From Constantimarinum furrinae (GTDB taxonomy: Bacteria; Bacteroidota; Bacteroidia; Flavobacteriales; Flavobacteriaceae), in assembly GCF_014295415.1 (NCBI RefSeq), contig NZ_CP052909.1, positions 682,001-746,000 on the forward strand: a stretch of 64,000 bases of DNA, read 5' to 3'. The notes below the pieces were generated by a model. That model saw nothing but the letters and a program-made list of their open reading frames with translations, had not been told where the DNA came from and made no database searches. The position numbers and the translations under genes are program-made. Within the stretch, counting starts at the first letter, position 1, and every line of letters starts with the position of its first letter. Positions 42,590 to 51,264 of the stretch are shown one piece after another.

Positions 42590-42597
42590 TACTTTTG
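42590..42597 (+). promoter_or_regulatory. -7 box (TACTTTTG) of ahcY
   Basis: A perfect TAnnTTTG with a leader of about 75 bases before the ahcY ATG. No SAH riboswitch pattern could be recognised in the leader. Confidence 0.48.
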
Positions 42598-42676
42598 CAG
42601 TCTGAAAACCCGAAAAAAAATTCGGACTTTTATAAACAGATGCCCGATAACACGGGTTTAAAACAAATATAATAAT

Positions 42677-43993
42677 ATGTCTACTAAAACAGTGCCTTAC
42701 ACAGCGTATAAAGTAAAAGATATTTCCCTTGCCGATTGGGGGCGTAAAGAAATTGAACTGGCCGAAGCAGAGATGCCCGGATTAATGTCGCTTCGTGAGG
42801 AATATAAGAACGAACAACCCTTAAAAGGTGCGAGAATTGCAGGGTGCCTACACATGACCATTCAAACGGCTGTATTGATCGAAACACTTCAGGCCTTGGG
42901 TGCAGAAGTAACCTGGAGCTCATGTAATATCTTCTCTACTCAGGATCAGGCGGCTGCAGCTATTGCCGCTACCGGAACTCCGGTGTATGCCTGGAAAGGA
43001 ATGACCGAAGAAGAATTTAACTGGTGTATCGAACAAACCTTGTTCTTTGGTGAAGAGCGAAAACCGCTTAATATGATCCTGGACGACGGAGGTGATCTTA
43101 CCAATATGGTATTCGACAAATATCCCGAGCTTGCAAGCGGAATTAAAGGATTGAGTGAAGAAACCACCACGGGAGTTCACCGTTTATACGAAAGAATGAA
43201 CAACGGAACACTGGTAATGCCCGCTATAAATGTGAACGACAGTGTTACCAAATCTAAATTCGATAATAAATACGGATGCCGCGAGAGTGCTGTAGATGCC
43301 ATTCGACGTGCTACCGATGTAATGCTTGCCGGAAAACGCGTTGTTGTGTGCGGATACGGGGATGTTGGTAAAGGTACAGCGGCTTCTTTTAAAGGTGCCG
43401 GTTCTATTGTAACGGTTACCGAGATCGATCCTATTTGTGCGCTACAGGCTGCCATGGACGGTTTTGAAGTGAAAAAACTGGAAACCGTACTGGACAAGGC
43501 AGATATTGTGATCACCACTACCGGAAATAAGGATATCGTAACCGGAGCGCATTTTAAGGCAATGAAAGACAAGACCATAGTGTGTAATATCGGACATTTT
43601 GATAATGAGATCGCCGTATCCTGGTTAAACAAGAACTATGGCGATACCAAAGTTGAGATCAAACCTCAGGTGGATAAGTACACCATCGATGGCAACGACA
43701 TCATTCTATTGGCCGAAGGACGATTGGTGAATTTAGGATGTGCTACGGGACACCCGAGTTTTGTGATGAGTAATTCATTTACCAACCAAACTCTGGCACA
43801 GATCGAGTTGTGGAAGAACAGTGATAAATACGAAAACAAAGTATATATGCTACCAAAACATCTTGATGAGAAAGTAGCCAAGTTACACCTTGAGAAAATT
43901 GGTGTAGAGCTTACCGAACTGCGCAAGGAACAAGCCGATTATATTGGCGTAAATGTTGAAGGACCGTACAAGCCGGAATACTACAGATATTAA
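42677..43993 (+). CDS. ahcY: Adenosylhomocysteinase
   Basis: A 438-residue NAD-dependent enzyme that splits S-adenosylhomocysteine into homocysteine and adenosine. Seen are [22 protein letters not shown] near residue 53 (split), [19 protein letters not shown] with the catalytic Lys/Asp, and the NAD-binding [10 protein letters not shown] near residue 225. The C-terminus KPEYYRY is the usual ending. A strong terminator follows. Confidence 0.98.
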   Translation: MSTKTVPYTAYKVKDISLADWGRKEIELAEAEMPGLMSLREEYKNEQPLKGARIAGCLHMTIQTAVLIETLQALGAEVTWSSCNIFSTQDQAAAAIAATGTPVYAWKGMTEEEFNWCIEQTLFFGEERKPLNMILDDGGDLTNMVFDKYPELASGIKGLSEETTTGVHRLYERMNNGTLVMPAINVNDSVTKSKFDNKYGCRESAVDAIRRATDVMLAGKRVVVCGYGDVGKGTAASFKGAGSIVTVTEIDPICALQAAMDGFEVKKLETVLDKADIVITTTGNKDIVTGAHFKAMKDKTIVCNIGHFDNEIAVSWLNKNYGDTKVEIKPQVDKYTIDGNDIILLAEGRLVNLGCATGHPSFVMSNSFTNQTLAQIELWKNSDKYENKVYMLPKHLDEKVAKLHLEKIGVELTELRKEQADYIGVNVEGPYKPEYYRY

Positions 43994-44018
43994 TCTAATT
44001 ATTGTTCTAATACGAAAC

Positions 44019-44050
44019 GACCCTCGCAGCGATGTGAGGGTCTTGTTTTT
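44019..44050 (+). terminator. Rho-independent terminator of ahcY
   Basis: A ten-base stem pairs GACCCTCGCA with TGTGAGGGTC around a GCGA tetraloop, followed by TTGTTTTTT. Repeat copy A begins directly after the T run. Confidence 0.93.
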
Positions 44051-44180
44051 TAGGGCAATTACTACTACGGTAAACCTTCGTAGTACCGCGCTTTCCGCTG
44101 TATCTCAGTAGTAATCGTAAAGCGAGCTTCGCGCTACTTTATCGGCACTACAGAGGATGCCGCTGCAATCGCTATTGCAA
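44049..44180 (+). repeat. Dispersed structured repeat, copy A
   Basis: It begins TTTAGGGC, has the core GCGCTTTCCG (44088-44097) and ends with GCTGCAATCGCTATTGC. Stem 1 pairs TACTACG (44063-44069) with CGTAGTA (44079-44085). Stem 2 pairs GTAGT (44108-44112) with ACTAC (44147-44151), and an inner GCGA/TCGC hairpin lies between. It follows the ahcY terminator in the same orientation. The blocks and stem positions match copies B and C. No protein is encoded. Confidence 0.72.
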
Positions 44181-44241
44181 AACAACTTTAACAGGTTTAC
44201 GCTCACTAATTTGAATAAATTTTCGTTATGCTGTTATACTA

Positions 44242-44886
44242 ATGCATTTGACGTTGAAAAAACTAAGTATTTTCCTTTTAATGGTCTTCATCGGCTTTTC
44301 GGCTATGGCTCAGACTTCACGAGCTAATACGAGCAGGAAACAAGTCATTTCAGAAAAGACCACCACCGGAGCTCTGGCACGTGCCATTACAAAAAACAGC
44401 AAATCGGATGCTGAGAAGGTTCAGGCGATTTTCTACTGGATCGCAACAAATATTTCATACGATCACGAATTGCAAAACAGCCGATCCCTCCAACAGGAGA
44501 TCTATCGTTCGGAAGAAAACGTTATTAAAAATGTATTGCAGCGAAAAAAGGCGCTTTGTGGAGGTTATGCTTTTCTGTTTAAGGAATTATGTGAACGCGT
44601 GGGGATTTCTTCCGAAGTAATCCACGGTTACAGTAAAAAATACAGTGGGAAAGTGGCTAAAGACCCAAAAGTGGATCACTCCTGGAATGCCGTTAAACTA
44701 AACGGAAAATGGCAGCTGCTGGATGTGAATTGGGCTGTGAGTCAGAAGTTGAATTCAGGTATCAACACTTACTGGTACTTAACGCGCCCCGAGCATTTTA
44801 TCTACACCCATTATCCCGAAGATCCCAGATGGACCCTCTTAAAACATCCACCATCCCGGTCCGAATTTCTGGGTGCCTCCAAATAA
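44242..44886 (+). CDS. Secreted transglutaminase-like protein
   Basis: A 214-residue protein with a signal peptide (cleavage after about AMAQ) and a transglutaminase-like domain. The catalytic order is complete: RKKALCGGYAFLF (Cys near residue 109), KVDHSWNAVKL (His near 147) and LLDVNWA (Asp near 162). It would act in the periplasm as a protease or crosslinking enzyme; the substrate is unknown. It is monocistronic and not related in neighbourhood to the transglutaminase-like gene at 7747. Confidence 0.85.
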   Translation: MHLTLKKLSIFLLMVFIGFSAMAQTSRANTSRKQVISEKTTTGALARAITKNSKSDAEKVQAIFYWIATNISYDHELQNSRSLQQEIYRSEENVIKNVLQRKKALCGGYAFLFKELCERVGISSEVIHGYSKKYSGKVAKDPKVDHSWNAVKLNGKWQLLDVNWAVSQKLNSGINTYWYLTRPEHFIYTHYPEDPRWTLLKHPPSRSEFLGASK

Positions 44887-44914
44887 AAAACCCTTTCCAC
44901 AATAGTGAAAAGGG
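44885..44914 (-). terminator. Rho-independent terminator of rplU-rpmA
   Basis: On the minus strand CCCTTTTCAC and GTGGAAAGGG pair (one mismatch) around four bases, followed by TTTTTTATTT. It lies about 25 bases past the rpmA stop. Confidence 0.88.
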
Positions 44915-44939
44915 CCTATATCTTAAAGAATAACCCGTC

Positions 44940-45203
44940 TTAAGCTTCTCCGTTAGTAACGATAGAAACGTATGATTTGTTATCTTTTTTCTTAGTGAAT
45001 TTTACAGTACCATCCACTTTAGCGTGCAACGTATAATCCTTTCCGGCATATACATTTTCACCCGGGTGATGTTGTGTACCTCTTTGTCTTACGATGATAT
45101 TTCCGGCAACGGCTGCTTGTCCACCAAAGATCTTAACACCTAAGCGTTTCGATTCCGATTCGCGACCGTTCTTAGAACTACCTACTCCTTTTTTGTGAGC
45201 CAT
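44940..45203 (-). CDS. rpmA: 50S ribosomal protein L27
   Basis: An 87-residue ribosomal protein. The N-terminus [20 protein letters not shown] reaches toward the peptidyl-transferase centre, and [26 protein letters not shown] is the L27 signature (split here at Gln-Arg). There is no N-terminal extension to be cleaved. It follows rplU, the usual L21-L27 order. Confidence 0.98.
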   Translation of the reverse strand: MAHKKGVGSSKNGRESESKRLGVKIFGGQAAVAGNIIVRQRGTQHHPGENVYAGKDYTLHAKVDGTVKFTKKKDNKSYVSIVTNGEA

Positions 45204-45238
45204 TTTCTTTCGGTTTTATAAGTTATACCTAAGCCGGA

Positions 45239-45976
45239 TTATTTTTTGATCCCGCCGTCTAATTTGTCTTGTAAAGCTTGTAACTCATCCCATTTACCGT
45301 CGGCAGCTAATTTTGCCTGCTCCGGCCAAGTGTCGGTTACTAAATGTGCCAATCTTGAACTTGCTTCGGTTAATACCTCGCTAAGCTTTTCAGATTTAGT
45401 CTTTGCTACTTTCGCAAAAGTATCAATTCCCGCATTTACCAATGCTTCCATTGCTTTAGGTCCAACTCCTTCGATCTTTTTCAAATCGTCGGCCTTAGAT
45501 GCTTTAGCTTTGGTTTCAGTTTTCTTAGCTGCAGGCTTTTTTGCTTCAGCTTTAGCCTTAGGGGCTGCTGCTTTAGTCTCAGTCTTAGCTGCTGCTTTTG
45601 GCTTTGCTTCGGCAGGTTTTTTGTCGTCCTTGGCTTTCGCGTCGGCCGATTTCTTCTTAGCTCCTGAAGCGGCAATGCTTTCGATCACGATTTCAGAAAG
45701 AGATTGACGGTGACCATTCTTCACCTGATACCCTTTTCTTCTTTTCTTTTTGAAAACAATAACCTTGTCACCTTTTAGGTGTCTTAAGACTTTAGCTCCT
45801 ACAAGAGCTCCGTCTATAGCCGGGGCGCCAACAGTTACTTTGTCACCATCACCAATAAGAAGGATCTTGTCGAAATCGACTTTTTTGCCTTCCTCAGTAG
45901 CTAAACGGTGTACAAAGACTTTCTGGTCTTTTGCAACTTTAAATTGCTGCCCTGCTATCTCTACAATTGCGTACAT
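45239..45976 (-). CDS. rplU: 50S ribosomal protein L21 with helix-hairpin-helix extension
   Basis: A 245-residue protein, more than twice the usual 103. Residues 1-103 are a normal L21 (MYAIVEIAGQQFKVAKDQ, then KKRRKGYQVKNGHRQ). Residues 104-158 are a Lys/Ala/Glu-rich linker. Residues 159-245 hold a helix-hairpin-helix-like domain, DLKKIEGVGPKAMEALVNAG, then a helical tail. HhH domains bind nucleic acid, so the extension may contact rRNA or tRNA. The frame is continuous with no sign of error, and rpmA follows normally. Confidence 0.95.
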   Translation of the reverse strand: MYAIVEIAGQQFKVAKDQKVFVHRLATEEGKKVDFDKILLIGDGDKVTVGAPAIDGALVGAKVLRHLKGDKVIVFKKKRRKGYQVKNGHRQSLSEIVIESIAASGAKKKSADAKAKDDKKPAEAKPKAAAKTETKAAAPKAKAEAKKPAAKKTETKAKASKADDLKKIEGVGPKAMEALVNAGIDTFAKVAKTKSEKLSEVLTEASSRLAHLVTDTWPEQAKLAADGKWDELQALQDKLDGGIKK

Positions 45977-46034
45977 AGCGTAACGTTTATTAATTAAATT
46001 TATACTTCCCTCAAGGGGTTTTACCCTCCAAAGC

Positions 46035-46049
46035 GAACACGGTTCGCGA
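46035..46049. promoter_or_regulatory. Hairpin in the rplU leader
   Basis: GCGAAC and GTTCGC pair perfectly around three bases, about 60 bases upstream of the rplU start on the minus strand. It sits in a GC-rich patch unlike the neighbouring gap. It could be part of an L21 autoregulatory leader. Alternatively it is a fragment of a repeat. Confidence 0.32.
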
Positions 46050-46101
46050 AGGCGGGTGCAAATATAATTTTAAAAACGGAATTCACAAAGTGTTTTTGCG
46101 C

Positions 46102-46563
46102 TTATTTAGACATGGTATTTCGCTTACCCTCAGGGGTATTCCAGGATTCTTTTAAAAGCTGCATAAATGCCAGGGTGAGCACTAGTGTGGTTGAAAAGCC
46201 CATCATCACAAGAGAAACTATAACGATAAGTGCTCCTTTATTAAAATTTAGCCCCCATGAATCCAGGATAGCATGGGCGAACTGAGTGTCTATCATAAAG
46301 ATATAAACCGACATGAATATTGCGAACAGTATAGTTGCAATACCTCCTGTAAATAGCCCCAGTTGAAATCCTTTTTCATATTTAAAATTGGATTTATTTG
46401 CTTTATATGTCTTCATCGCCAGCAGAATCCCGGCGCCAAAGATCACAGCGTTCGCAGCACTTAAAACCGGGTACTGATGCAACCCCAGAACTTTCGTCAA
46501 TAAAAAGTATGCGATCAAAGCAATGGCTATTCCAATTCCGTATTTTAAATATACTTTTTCCAT
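46102..46563 (-). CDS. DUF4199 family membrane protein
   Basis: A 153-residue inner-membrane protein with four hydrophobic segments and the family pattern YEKGFQLGLFTGGIATILF in the middle. The function is unknown. It is separate from rplU (125 bases) and from the exporter gene. Confidence 0.82.
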   Translation of the reverse strand: MEKVYLKYGIGIAIALIAYFLLTKVLGLHQYPVLSAANAVIFGAGILLAMKTYKANKSNFKYEKGFQLGLFTGGIATILFAIFMSVYIFMIDTQFAHAILDSWGLNFNKGALIVIVSLVMMGFSTTLVLTLAFMQLLKESWNTPEGKRNTMSK

Positions 46564-46633
46564 AGTTATATGATTTCACTACTTAAAATTCGGAAAAAAA
46601 AACAAGAAGTCCTTAAAATTTACAGATTATTAA

Positions 46634-47512
46634 CTATGTACGATTCCGTTTATTGGCCATATAAACCCCTAATAAGATCACAGAAGCCGCAAAAATCTGC
46701 ATAAAACTAAAGGCTTCACCGTCTATCAATCCCCATATTACGGCAATAACAGGCATAGTGTAAGTAACCGAGGACGCAAATACGGGACTGGATATCTGTA
46801 CCAGTTTATTGAAAATGACCTTGGCGATGGCGGTCCCGAATAAAGATAGGATGGCAACAAAGATTGCTGAGCGCTGCATGGCTTCAGATTCGAGGATGCT
46901 CCCAAAAAATCCACTGTAATACAAAATTACGAAGGATGGAATACAGATAAACAGAAAATTCCCCGTGGTTACGGCAAGGGCACTTATATCATTGAGATAT
47001 TTTTTAATGATGTTGACGTTAAGTGCATATCCCAGAGTTGCTATGATAATAAGTACGCTGTACCAATAATTCTGATTAGGGTTAAAGTCGGCACCTACCA
47101 AAATCAGAATTACCGTTCCAACCAACCCGATCACCACCCCGAATATCTGACGCCTCGTACTTAAAATTCTAAAAACTAGAACTCCTATGATCACGGTTGC
47201 CAAAGGAGTTAGCGAATTTAATACCGAAGCTATGGCACTATCGATATGGTTCTGCGCCATCGCGAACAGAAAAGGCGGGAAAAATGAGCTTACAAAGCCC
47301 GAAATCGCAACCCACTTCCATTGCTCCTTCCTAATTTGTTTGAGAGTTTTAAACCCCACCGAAAATAAAAATACAGAGGTCAGTACGATCCGAAAAGAGC
47401 CCACCTGATAGTCGGTGAGACCCACCAATCCCTTTTTAATGAGTATAAACGAACTTCCCCAGATAAGTGATAAAATAAACAGGTAGAGCCACTTTAACTG
47501 ATTGTTGGTCAT
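46634..47512 (-). CDS. EamA-family drug/metabolite exporter
   Basis: A 292-residue inner-membrane protein with about ten hydrophobic segments in two EamA repeats. Segments typical of the family include LIWGSSFILIKKGL at the start and VIWGLIDGEAFSFMQIFAASVIL near the end. The substrate is not predictable. Confidence 0.9.
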   Translation of the reverse strand: MTNNQLKWLYLFILSLIWGSSFILIKKGLVGLTDYQVGSFRIVLTSVFLFSVGFKTLKQIRKEQWKWVAISGFVSSFFPPFLFAMAQNHIDSAIASVLNSLTPLATVIIGVLVFRILSTRRQIFGVVIGLVGTVILILVGADFNPNQNYWYSVLIIIATLGYALNVNIIKKYLNDISALAVTTGNFLFICIPSFVILYYSGFFGSILESEAMQRSAIFVAILSLFGTAIAKVIFNKLVQISSPVFASSVTYTMPVIAVIWGLIDGEAFSFMQIFAASVILLGVYMANKRNRT

Positions 47513-47645
47513 AGGAAGTTCTTAAGGCACAAAAATGGGTAAAATAACTGAATCCTTCGCTTCAGCTTCCATAGATATTTATGATAAAATCATAGGAATA
47601 TCTTTCAGTGACTGAATACTAAAAAGTATTCAATTAACGGCGGGT

Positions 47646-48197
47646 CTACTTCCAGTTAATGGTTTCCATGATACGCCGCATATCGTTCCGAAGATAAATA
47701 ACCGCCGGATAGAGAGAATCGAAATTGGGTTTGGTTTCAAAATACACCGACCCCGTCATAAAGTGACGAAGACTGTCGGTAACATAGAATTGTGACTGAG
47801 TCGCGGCATTACCGTCTATCATATAAAACATTCCGAAGACTTTGTTTATACTGTCAACCCTGGGTTGCTCGAAAATAGCGTCGGCCTTTATATTATGGTC
47901 GTAGGTAAGCTTTTGCGCATCGAATAATAAGGAGTCGAGATTGCTGTTTTGTATGGGCTGATAGGTAAGGTAAACGGTAGCCTGCATTTGAGGGTAATGT
48001 AAATTAATAGCGCAGTTCTTCTTATGAAGCAGCGTTGCCATATTGTTTTTCTCGAATGAAAACGGGCAATCGGAAATGACCGTATCGTAGATCGCTTTAG
48101 GATATTCCAGGCGGAGTTTCGCCGCCGGTTTAACCACCACTTCATCCTTACAACCTAAAACAAAGAATAAAGAAAACAGTAACAGTAAATAGCGCAT
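47646..48197 (-). CDS. gldD: Gliding motility lipoprotein GldD
   Basis: A 183-residue lipoprotein (lipobox FVLGC at about residue 16) required for gliding and type IX secretion in Flavobacterium. Seen are LRLEYPKAIYDTV, CPFSFEKN and NWK at the end, which fit the family. The ATG at 48197 (MRYLLLLF) starts the signal peptide; upstream codons of the open frame overlap gldE. One base separates it from gldE. Confidence 0.93.
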   Translation of the reverse strand: MRYLLLLFSLFFVLGCKDEVVVKPAAKLRLEYPKAIYDTVISDCPFSFEKNNMATLLHKKNCAINLHYPQMQATVYLTYQPIQNSNLDSLLFDAQKLTYDHNIKADAIFEQPRVDSINKVFGMFYMIDGNAATQSQFYVTDSLRHFMTGSVYFETKPNFDSLYPAVIYLRNDMRRIMETINWK

Positions 48198-48198
48198 A

Positions 48199-49518
48199 TT
48201 AGCTTGTGATAGACAGTTTAATTTGTTTGATCCGTTTGTTGTCGAATGCTTCAATAGTAAACGCATAGTGATGAAAGGATATTATCTCATCCTTTTTCGG
48301 GAATCCTTTGGAGATCTCCAAAAGAAAACCGGCCAGTGTTTCAGATTCTCCTTTTTCATCCTCAAAAAGCTGAGGGTCCTCCAGTTTGATCACCTTATAA
48401 AAATCCTTTAGCGGGGTCTTACCTTCAAACACAAAGTTGCTGTCATCCAGTTTTGAGAACACCAGATCTTCATCGTCAAATTCATCACTTATTTCGCCTA
48501 CGATCTCTTCTATAATATCTTCCAGAGAAATTAATCCACTGGTGCCTCCGTATTCGTCCACCACTATAGCGAGGTGCATTTTCATCTCCTTGAATTCGTT
48601 GAGAAGATCGTCCAGCTTCTTGTTCTCCGGCACAAAGTAAGCCTCGCGTTTCAACGAAGTCCAGTCCAGTGTTTTTCTATCGATGTAAGGCATCAAATCT
48701 TTTACATACAATATACCGGTAATGTTATCGATACTATCTTCGTAAACCGGAATTCGAGAATATCCCCTCGCAATGATCTCGGGCATGATCTCCTTATAAT
48801 TCATATCCTCGTTAAGCGCAAAGATCTCCATTCGCGGTTTCATCACCTGTTTGGTGTCCATATTACCGAAGGTAACGATCCCCTGAAGTATCTTCTGCTC
48901 TTCATGGGTGGTATCGGCTTCATTAGTTAAGGCCAGAGCCTGTGATAACTGATCTACACTAATGTTGGATTTTTGTTTCCCGAATTTATCTTGCAGATAG
49001 ATGGTTGCAGAGCGCATAGGCATACTCAATGGCGTAAGCAAAGTATCCAACACGTTTAAGGGATAGGCCATAAAAGACGAAAATGTGAGCTTGTTCCTGC
49101 TGGCATAAACCTTTGGCAGGATCTCTCCAAAGAGTAGTATTAAAAAAGTCACCAATCCAACTTCTACGACAAACCGAAGATTTATTCCGTAGAATACCGA
49201 ATTGATATCGTCAAAAAACACATCGGTTAAAGAGTCGAACAGCAGTACGATGGCAATATTTATGGCGTTGTTGGCGATGAGGATGGTCGCCAATAATTTT
49301 TTGGGTTTTGAAAGAAGTTTCCTAACGATCTGCAGTTTCTTAGGCGGATTCTTTTCTTCAGTGCCTTCGAAGTCTGAAGTAGTCAAGGAAAAAAATGCAA
49401 CTTCGGCACCGGAGATCATTGCAGAACAGATCAATAAGACTACCAACATAACCAGACTGGTGATCTGCGGGAAAGTAAGTAACGCTATTAAGAGTAAACT
49501 TGGAGGTTCTGTATCCAA
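48199..49518 (-). CDS. gldE: Gliding motility-associated protein GldE (CNNM/CorC-like)
   Basis: A 439-residue membrane protein. The N-terminal DUF21/CNNM domain has about four hydrophobic segments (ICSAMISGAEVAFFSLT, then IANNAINIAIVL). Two CBS domains follow (MKPRMEIFALNED, and DEYGGTSGLISLEDIIEEIVGEI), and a C-terminal CorC/HlyC domain ends the protein. In Flavobacterium GldE supports gliding and can partly replace GldD function. The start is a TTG at 49518 (MDTEPPSL); no ATG is available upstream, and relatives begin with the same sequence. Confidence 0.93.
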   Translation of the reverse strand: MDTEPPSLLLIALLTFPQITSLVMLVVLLICSAMISGAEVAFFSLTTSDFEGTEEKNPPKKLQIVRKLLSKPKKLLATILIANNAINIAIVLLFDSLTDVFFDDINSVFYGINLRFVVEVGLVTFLILLFGEILPKVYASRNKLTFSSFMAYPLNVLDTLLTPLSMPMRSATIYLQDKFGKQKSNISVDQLSQALALTNEADTTHEEQKILQGIVTFGNMDTKQVMKPRMEIFALNEDMNYKEIMPEIIARGYSRIPVYEDSIDNITGILYVKDLMPYIDRKTLDWTSLKREAYFVPENKKLDDLLNEFKEMKMHLAIVVDEYGGTSGLISLEDIIEEIVGEISDEFDDEDLVFSKLDDSNFVFEGKTPLKDFYKVIKLEDPQLFEDEKGESETLAGFLLEISKGFPKKDEIISFHHYAFTIEAFDNKRIKQIKLSITS

Positions 49519-49539
49519 AATCAGGCGTTTGGTTAGACT

Positions 49540-49995
49540 TTAAAACGGAAGATCATCATCGTCACCACCTATAGACTCATCGGTTTGTGACTTGGAAGGC
49601 TGAGAAACAGGCTGCTCATTCGCAGCATTGTTTTGAGGAGCACCGGGCGAACTTTCGTTCTTCGGAGTTAAAAAAGTAAAGTCGGTACAATGAATTTCAG
49701 TACTGTATCGATCCTGACCCTGATCATCCTGCCACTTACGGGTTTTTAAACGCCCTTCTATATACACCTTATCGCCTTTGTTCAAATATTTTTCACAAAT
49801 CTCGGCAGCCTTATTCCGAACCACGATATTGTGCCACTCCGTGTTATTTACCCGTTCACCGGTAGTTCGGTTGGTATAACTTTCATTCGTTGCGAGGGGA
49901 AATCTTCCTATACTGCCACCACCTTCAAAATAGTGCATTTTAACCTCATCACCCGTATGCCCAATTAGCATTACCTTATTAAGTGTTCCACTCAT
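49540..49995 (-). CDS. ssb: Single-stranded DNA-binding protein
   Basis: A 151-residue SSB with an OB fold (residues 1-110; NKVMLIGHTGDEVK, EWHNIVVRNKAAEICEKYL, YIEGRLKTRKWQ), a Gln/Ser/Pro linker and the acidic tip DDDDLPF that recruits repair and replication proteins. It is between mutY and gldE on the same strand, a conserved flavobacterial order. Confidence 0.97.
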   Translation of the reverse strand: MSGTLNKVMLIGHTGDEVKMHYFEGGGSIGRFPLATNESYTNRTTGERVNNTEWHNIVVRNKAAEICEKYLNKGDKVYIEGRLKTRKWQDDQGQDRYSTEIHCTDFTFLTPKNESSPGAPQNNAANEQPVSQPSKSQTDESIGGDDDDLPF

Positions 49996-50019
49996 CTCAA
50001 TTAAATTTTAAATAGTATA

Positions 50020-50027
50020 CAAAGGTA
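50020..50027 (-). promoter_or_regulatory. -7 box (TACCTTTG) of ssb
   Basis: A perfect TAnnTTTG on the minus strand, about 24 bases before the ssb ATG, in the gap after mutY. Confidence 0.5.
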
Positions 50028-50063
50028 CTTTTTGTGTTTTAAATATAGGTATTTTTTCAGTTT

Positions 50064-51125
50064 TTAAATAGCGGGGAAGTCGGAAATAAAATTTTCTATC
50101 AGTACAGGCACGGCATACTCTTTTATAGAGCTAATGGGGGTGCCATCGCACGCTATCGTATTGGTTTCGACGATCCAGAATTTTGTGATTAAATGCTGGT
50201 GAGATAATTTATGAACCACCGGCTGCTCATTGTACAGCGTTACAGAGGCAATTTCGAATTTTTTGGAGAAGGATTGAAAATCCCGATGCGAAAGTAGGGA
50301 TTCAATAGCTAATTCTTCGGAAGTTTCTATAAGAGGAAATTCGTAGAGTTGTTGCCATATTCCTTTTTTAGTACGCTGATTTAAAATGGTTTTATCGTCT
50401 TCGGAAAGAATCACCAGATAATTAAAATGGCGCTTTCGCACAGCAGCTTTTTTTAGCTTCACCGGCAATTCAGAAACAGAATTCGTATTGAAGGCGACAC
50501 ATTCCTCCTTAAATATACAGGTACCGCATTCCGGATTTTTAGGCACGCAGTAACGCGCACCAAATTCCATAATGGCCTGATTGTAAGTTCCGGGTTGTTC
50601 AGGATCGAGATAAAGCTGAGCCAGTTCTTTAAACACCCTTATTCCGGAACTGCTGTTTATGGGCAGATCAATTCCCAACACCCGTGACAATACTCTGTAA
50701 ACATTGCCATCGACTACGGCGGTAGGCTCATTATAGCAGATGGATGCAATAGCGCTGGCAGTATAATCACCCACCCCCTTTAGCTTCAGTAACCCCTTAA
50801 AATCCGGAGGAAACCTCCCGTTAAGTTCGCTATGGATGTATTTTGCTGTATGATGAAGATTTCTCGCTCGGGAATAATACCCCAACCCCTGCCATAATTT
50901 TAAAACCTCTGCTTCAGTAGCCATTGCAAGGTCTTTAATTGTAGGAAATGCCTTGGTAAATTTTAAATAATACGGAAGTCCCTGTGCCACACGTGTTTGC
51001 TGCAGTATGATCTCCGATAACCAAATAAAGTACGGATCATTCTTCCCCCGCCATGGCAGATCACGTTTATTGTGTAAATACCAGATTATGAGTTTTTTAG
51101 TAAATAAAGGGAGCTTTTTTGGCAT
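50064..51125 (-). CDS. mutY: A/G-specific adenine glycosylase
   Basis: A 353-residue base-excision enzyme that removes adenine opposite 8-oxoguanine. Seen are WLSEIILQQTR near residue 37 (catalytic Glu), the HhH GVGDYTASAIA with VVDGNVYRVL (catalytic Asp), and the [4Fe-4S] loop CVPKNPECGTCIFKEEC with correct Cys spacing. The C-terminal Nudix-like domain recognises 8-oxoG. Confidence 0.97.
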   Translation of the reverse strand: MPKKLPLFTKKLIIWYLHNKRDLPWRGKNDPYFIWLSEIILQQTRVAQGLPYYLKFTKAFPTIKDLAMATEAEVLKLWQGLGYYSRARNLHHTAKYIHSELNGRFPPDFKGLLKLKGVGDYTASAIASICYNEPTAVVDGNVYRVLSRVLGIDLPINSSSGIRVFKELAQLYLDPEQPGTYNQAIMEFGARYCVPKNPECGTCIFKEECVAFNTNSVSELPVKLKKAAVRKRHFNYLVILSEDDKTILNQRTKKGIWQQLYEFPLIETSEELAIESLLSHRDFQSFSKKFEIASVTLYNEQPVVHKLSHQHLITKFWIVETNTIACDGTPISSIKEYAVPVLIENFISDFPAI

Positions 51126-51170
51126 ATCGCTAAAATAGTGGTTATCTAATTATATTTTAATGCGTTACCG

Positions 51171-51203
51171 TTTGAATATTTGATTTTAAAATCCGTATAT
51201 TTG
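51171..51203 (+). promoter_or_regulatory. Full -33/-7 promoter of the HU gene
   Basis: A -33 TTTG (51171-51174) and a perfect -7 TATATTTG (51196-51203) are spaced 21 bases apart, the canonical Bacteroidetes promoter. The leader to the ATG is about 57 bases and has AAGGAG (51251-51256) at its end. Confidence 0.75.
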
Positions 51204-51264
51204 CCGTCTTGAAAAAAAATTGAAAACCTAAATTAGTATAATTAAATTAAAAGGAGTTAAAGAA

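Noticed and set aside
42598-42676. SAH or SAM riboswitch before ahcY
   Set aside because: The leader is only about 75 bases and shows none of the conserved SAH or SAM aptamer elements I could recognise.
45246-45707. Long open frame (153 codons) antisense to rplU
   Set aside because: It is the mirror of the Lys/Ala-rich linker of L21, gives a low-complexity Ala/Ser/Phe protein with no family, and has no promoter.
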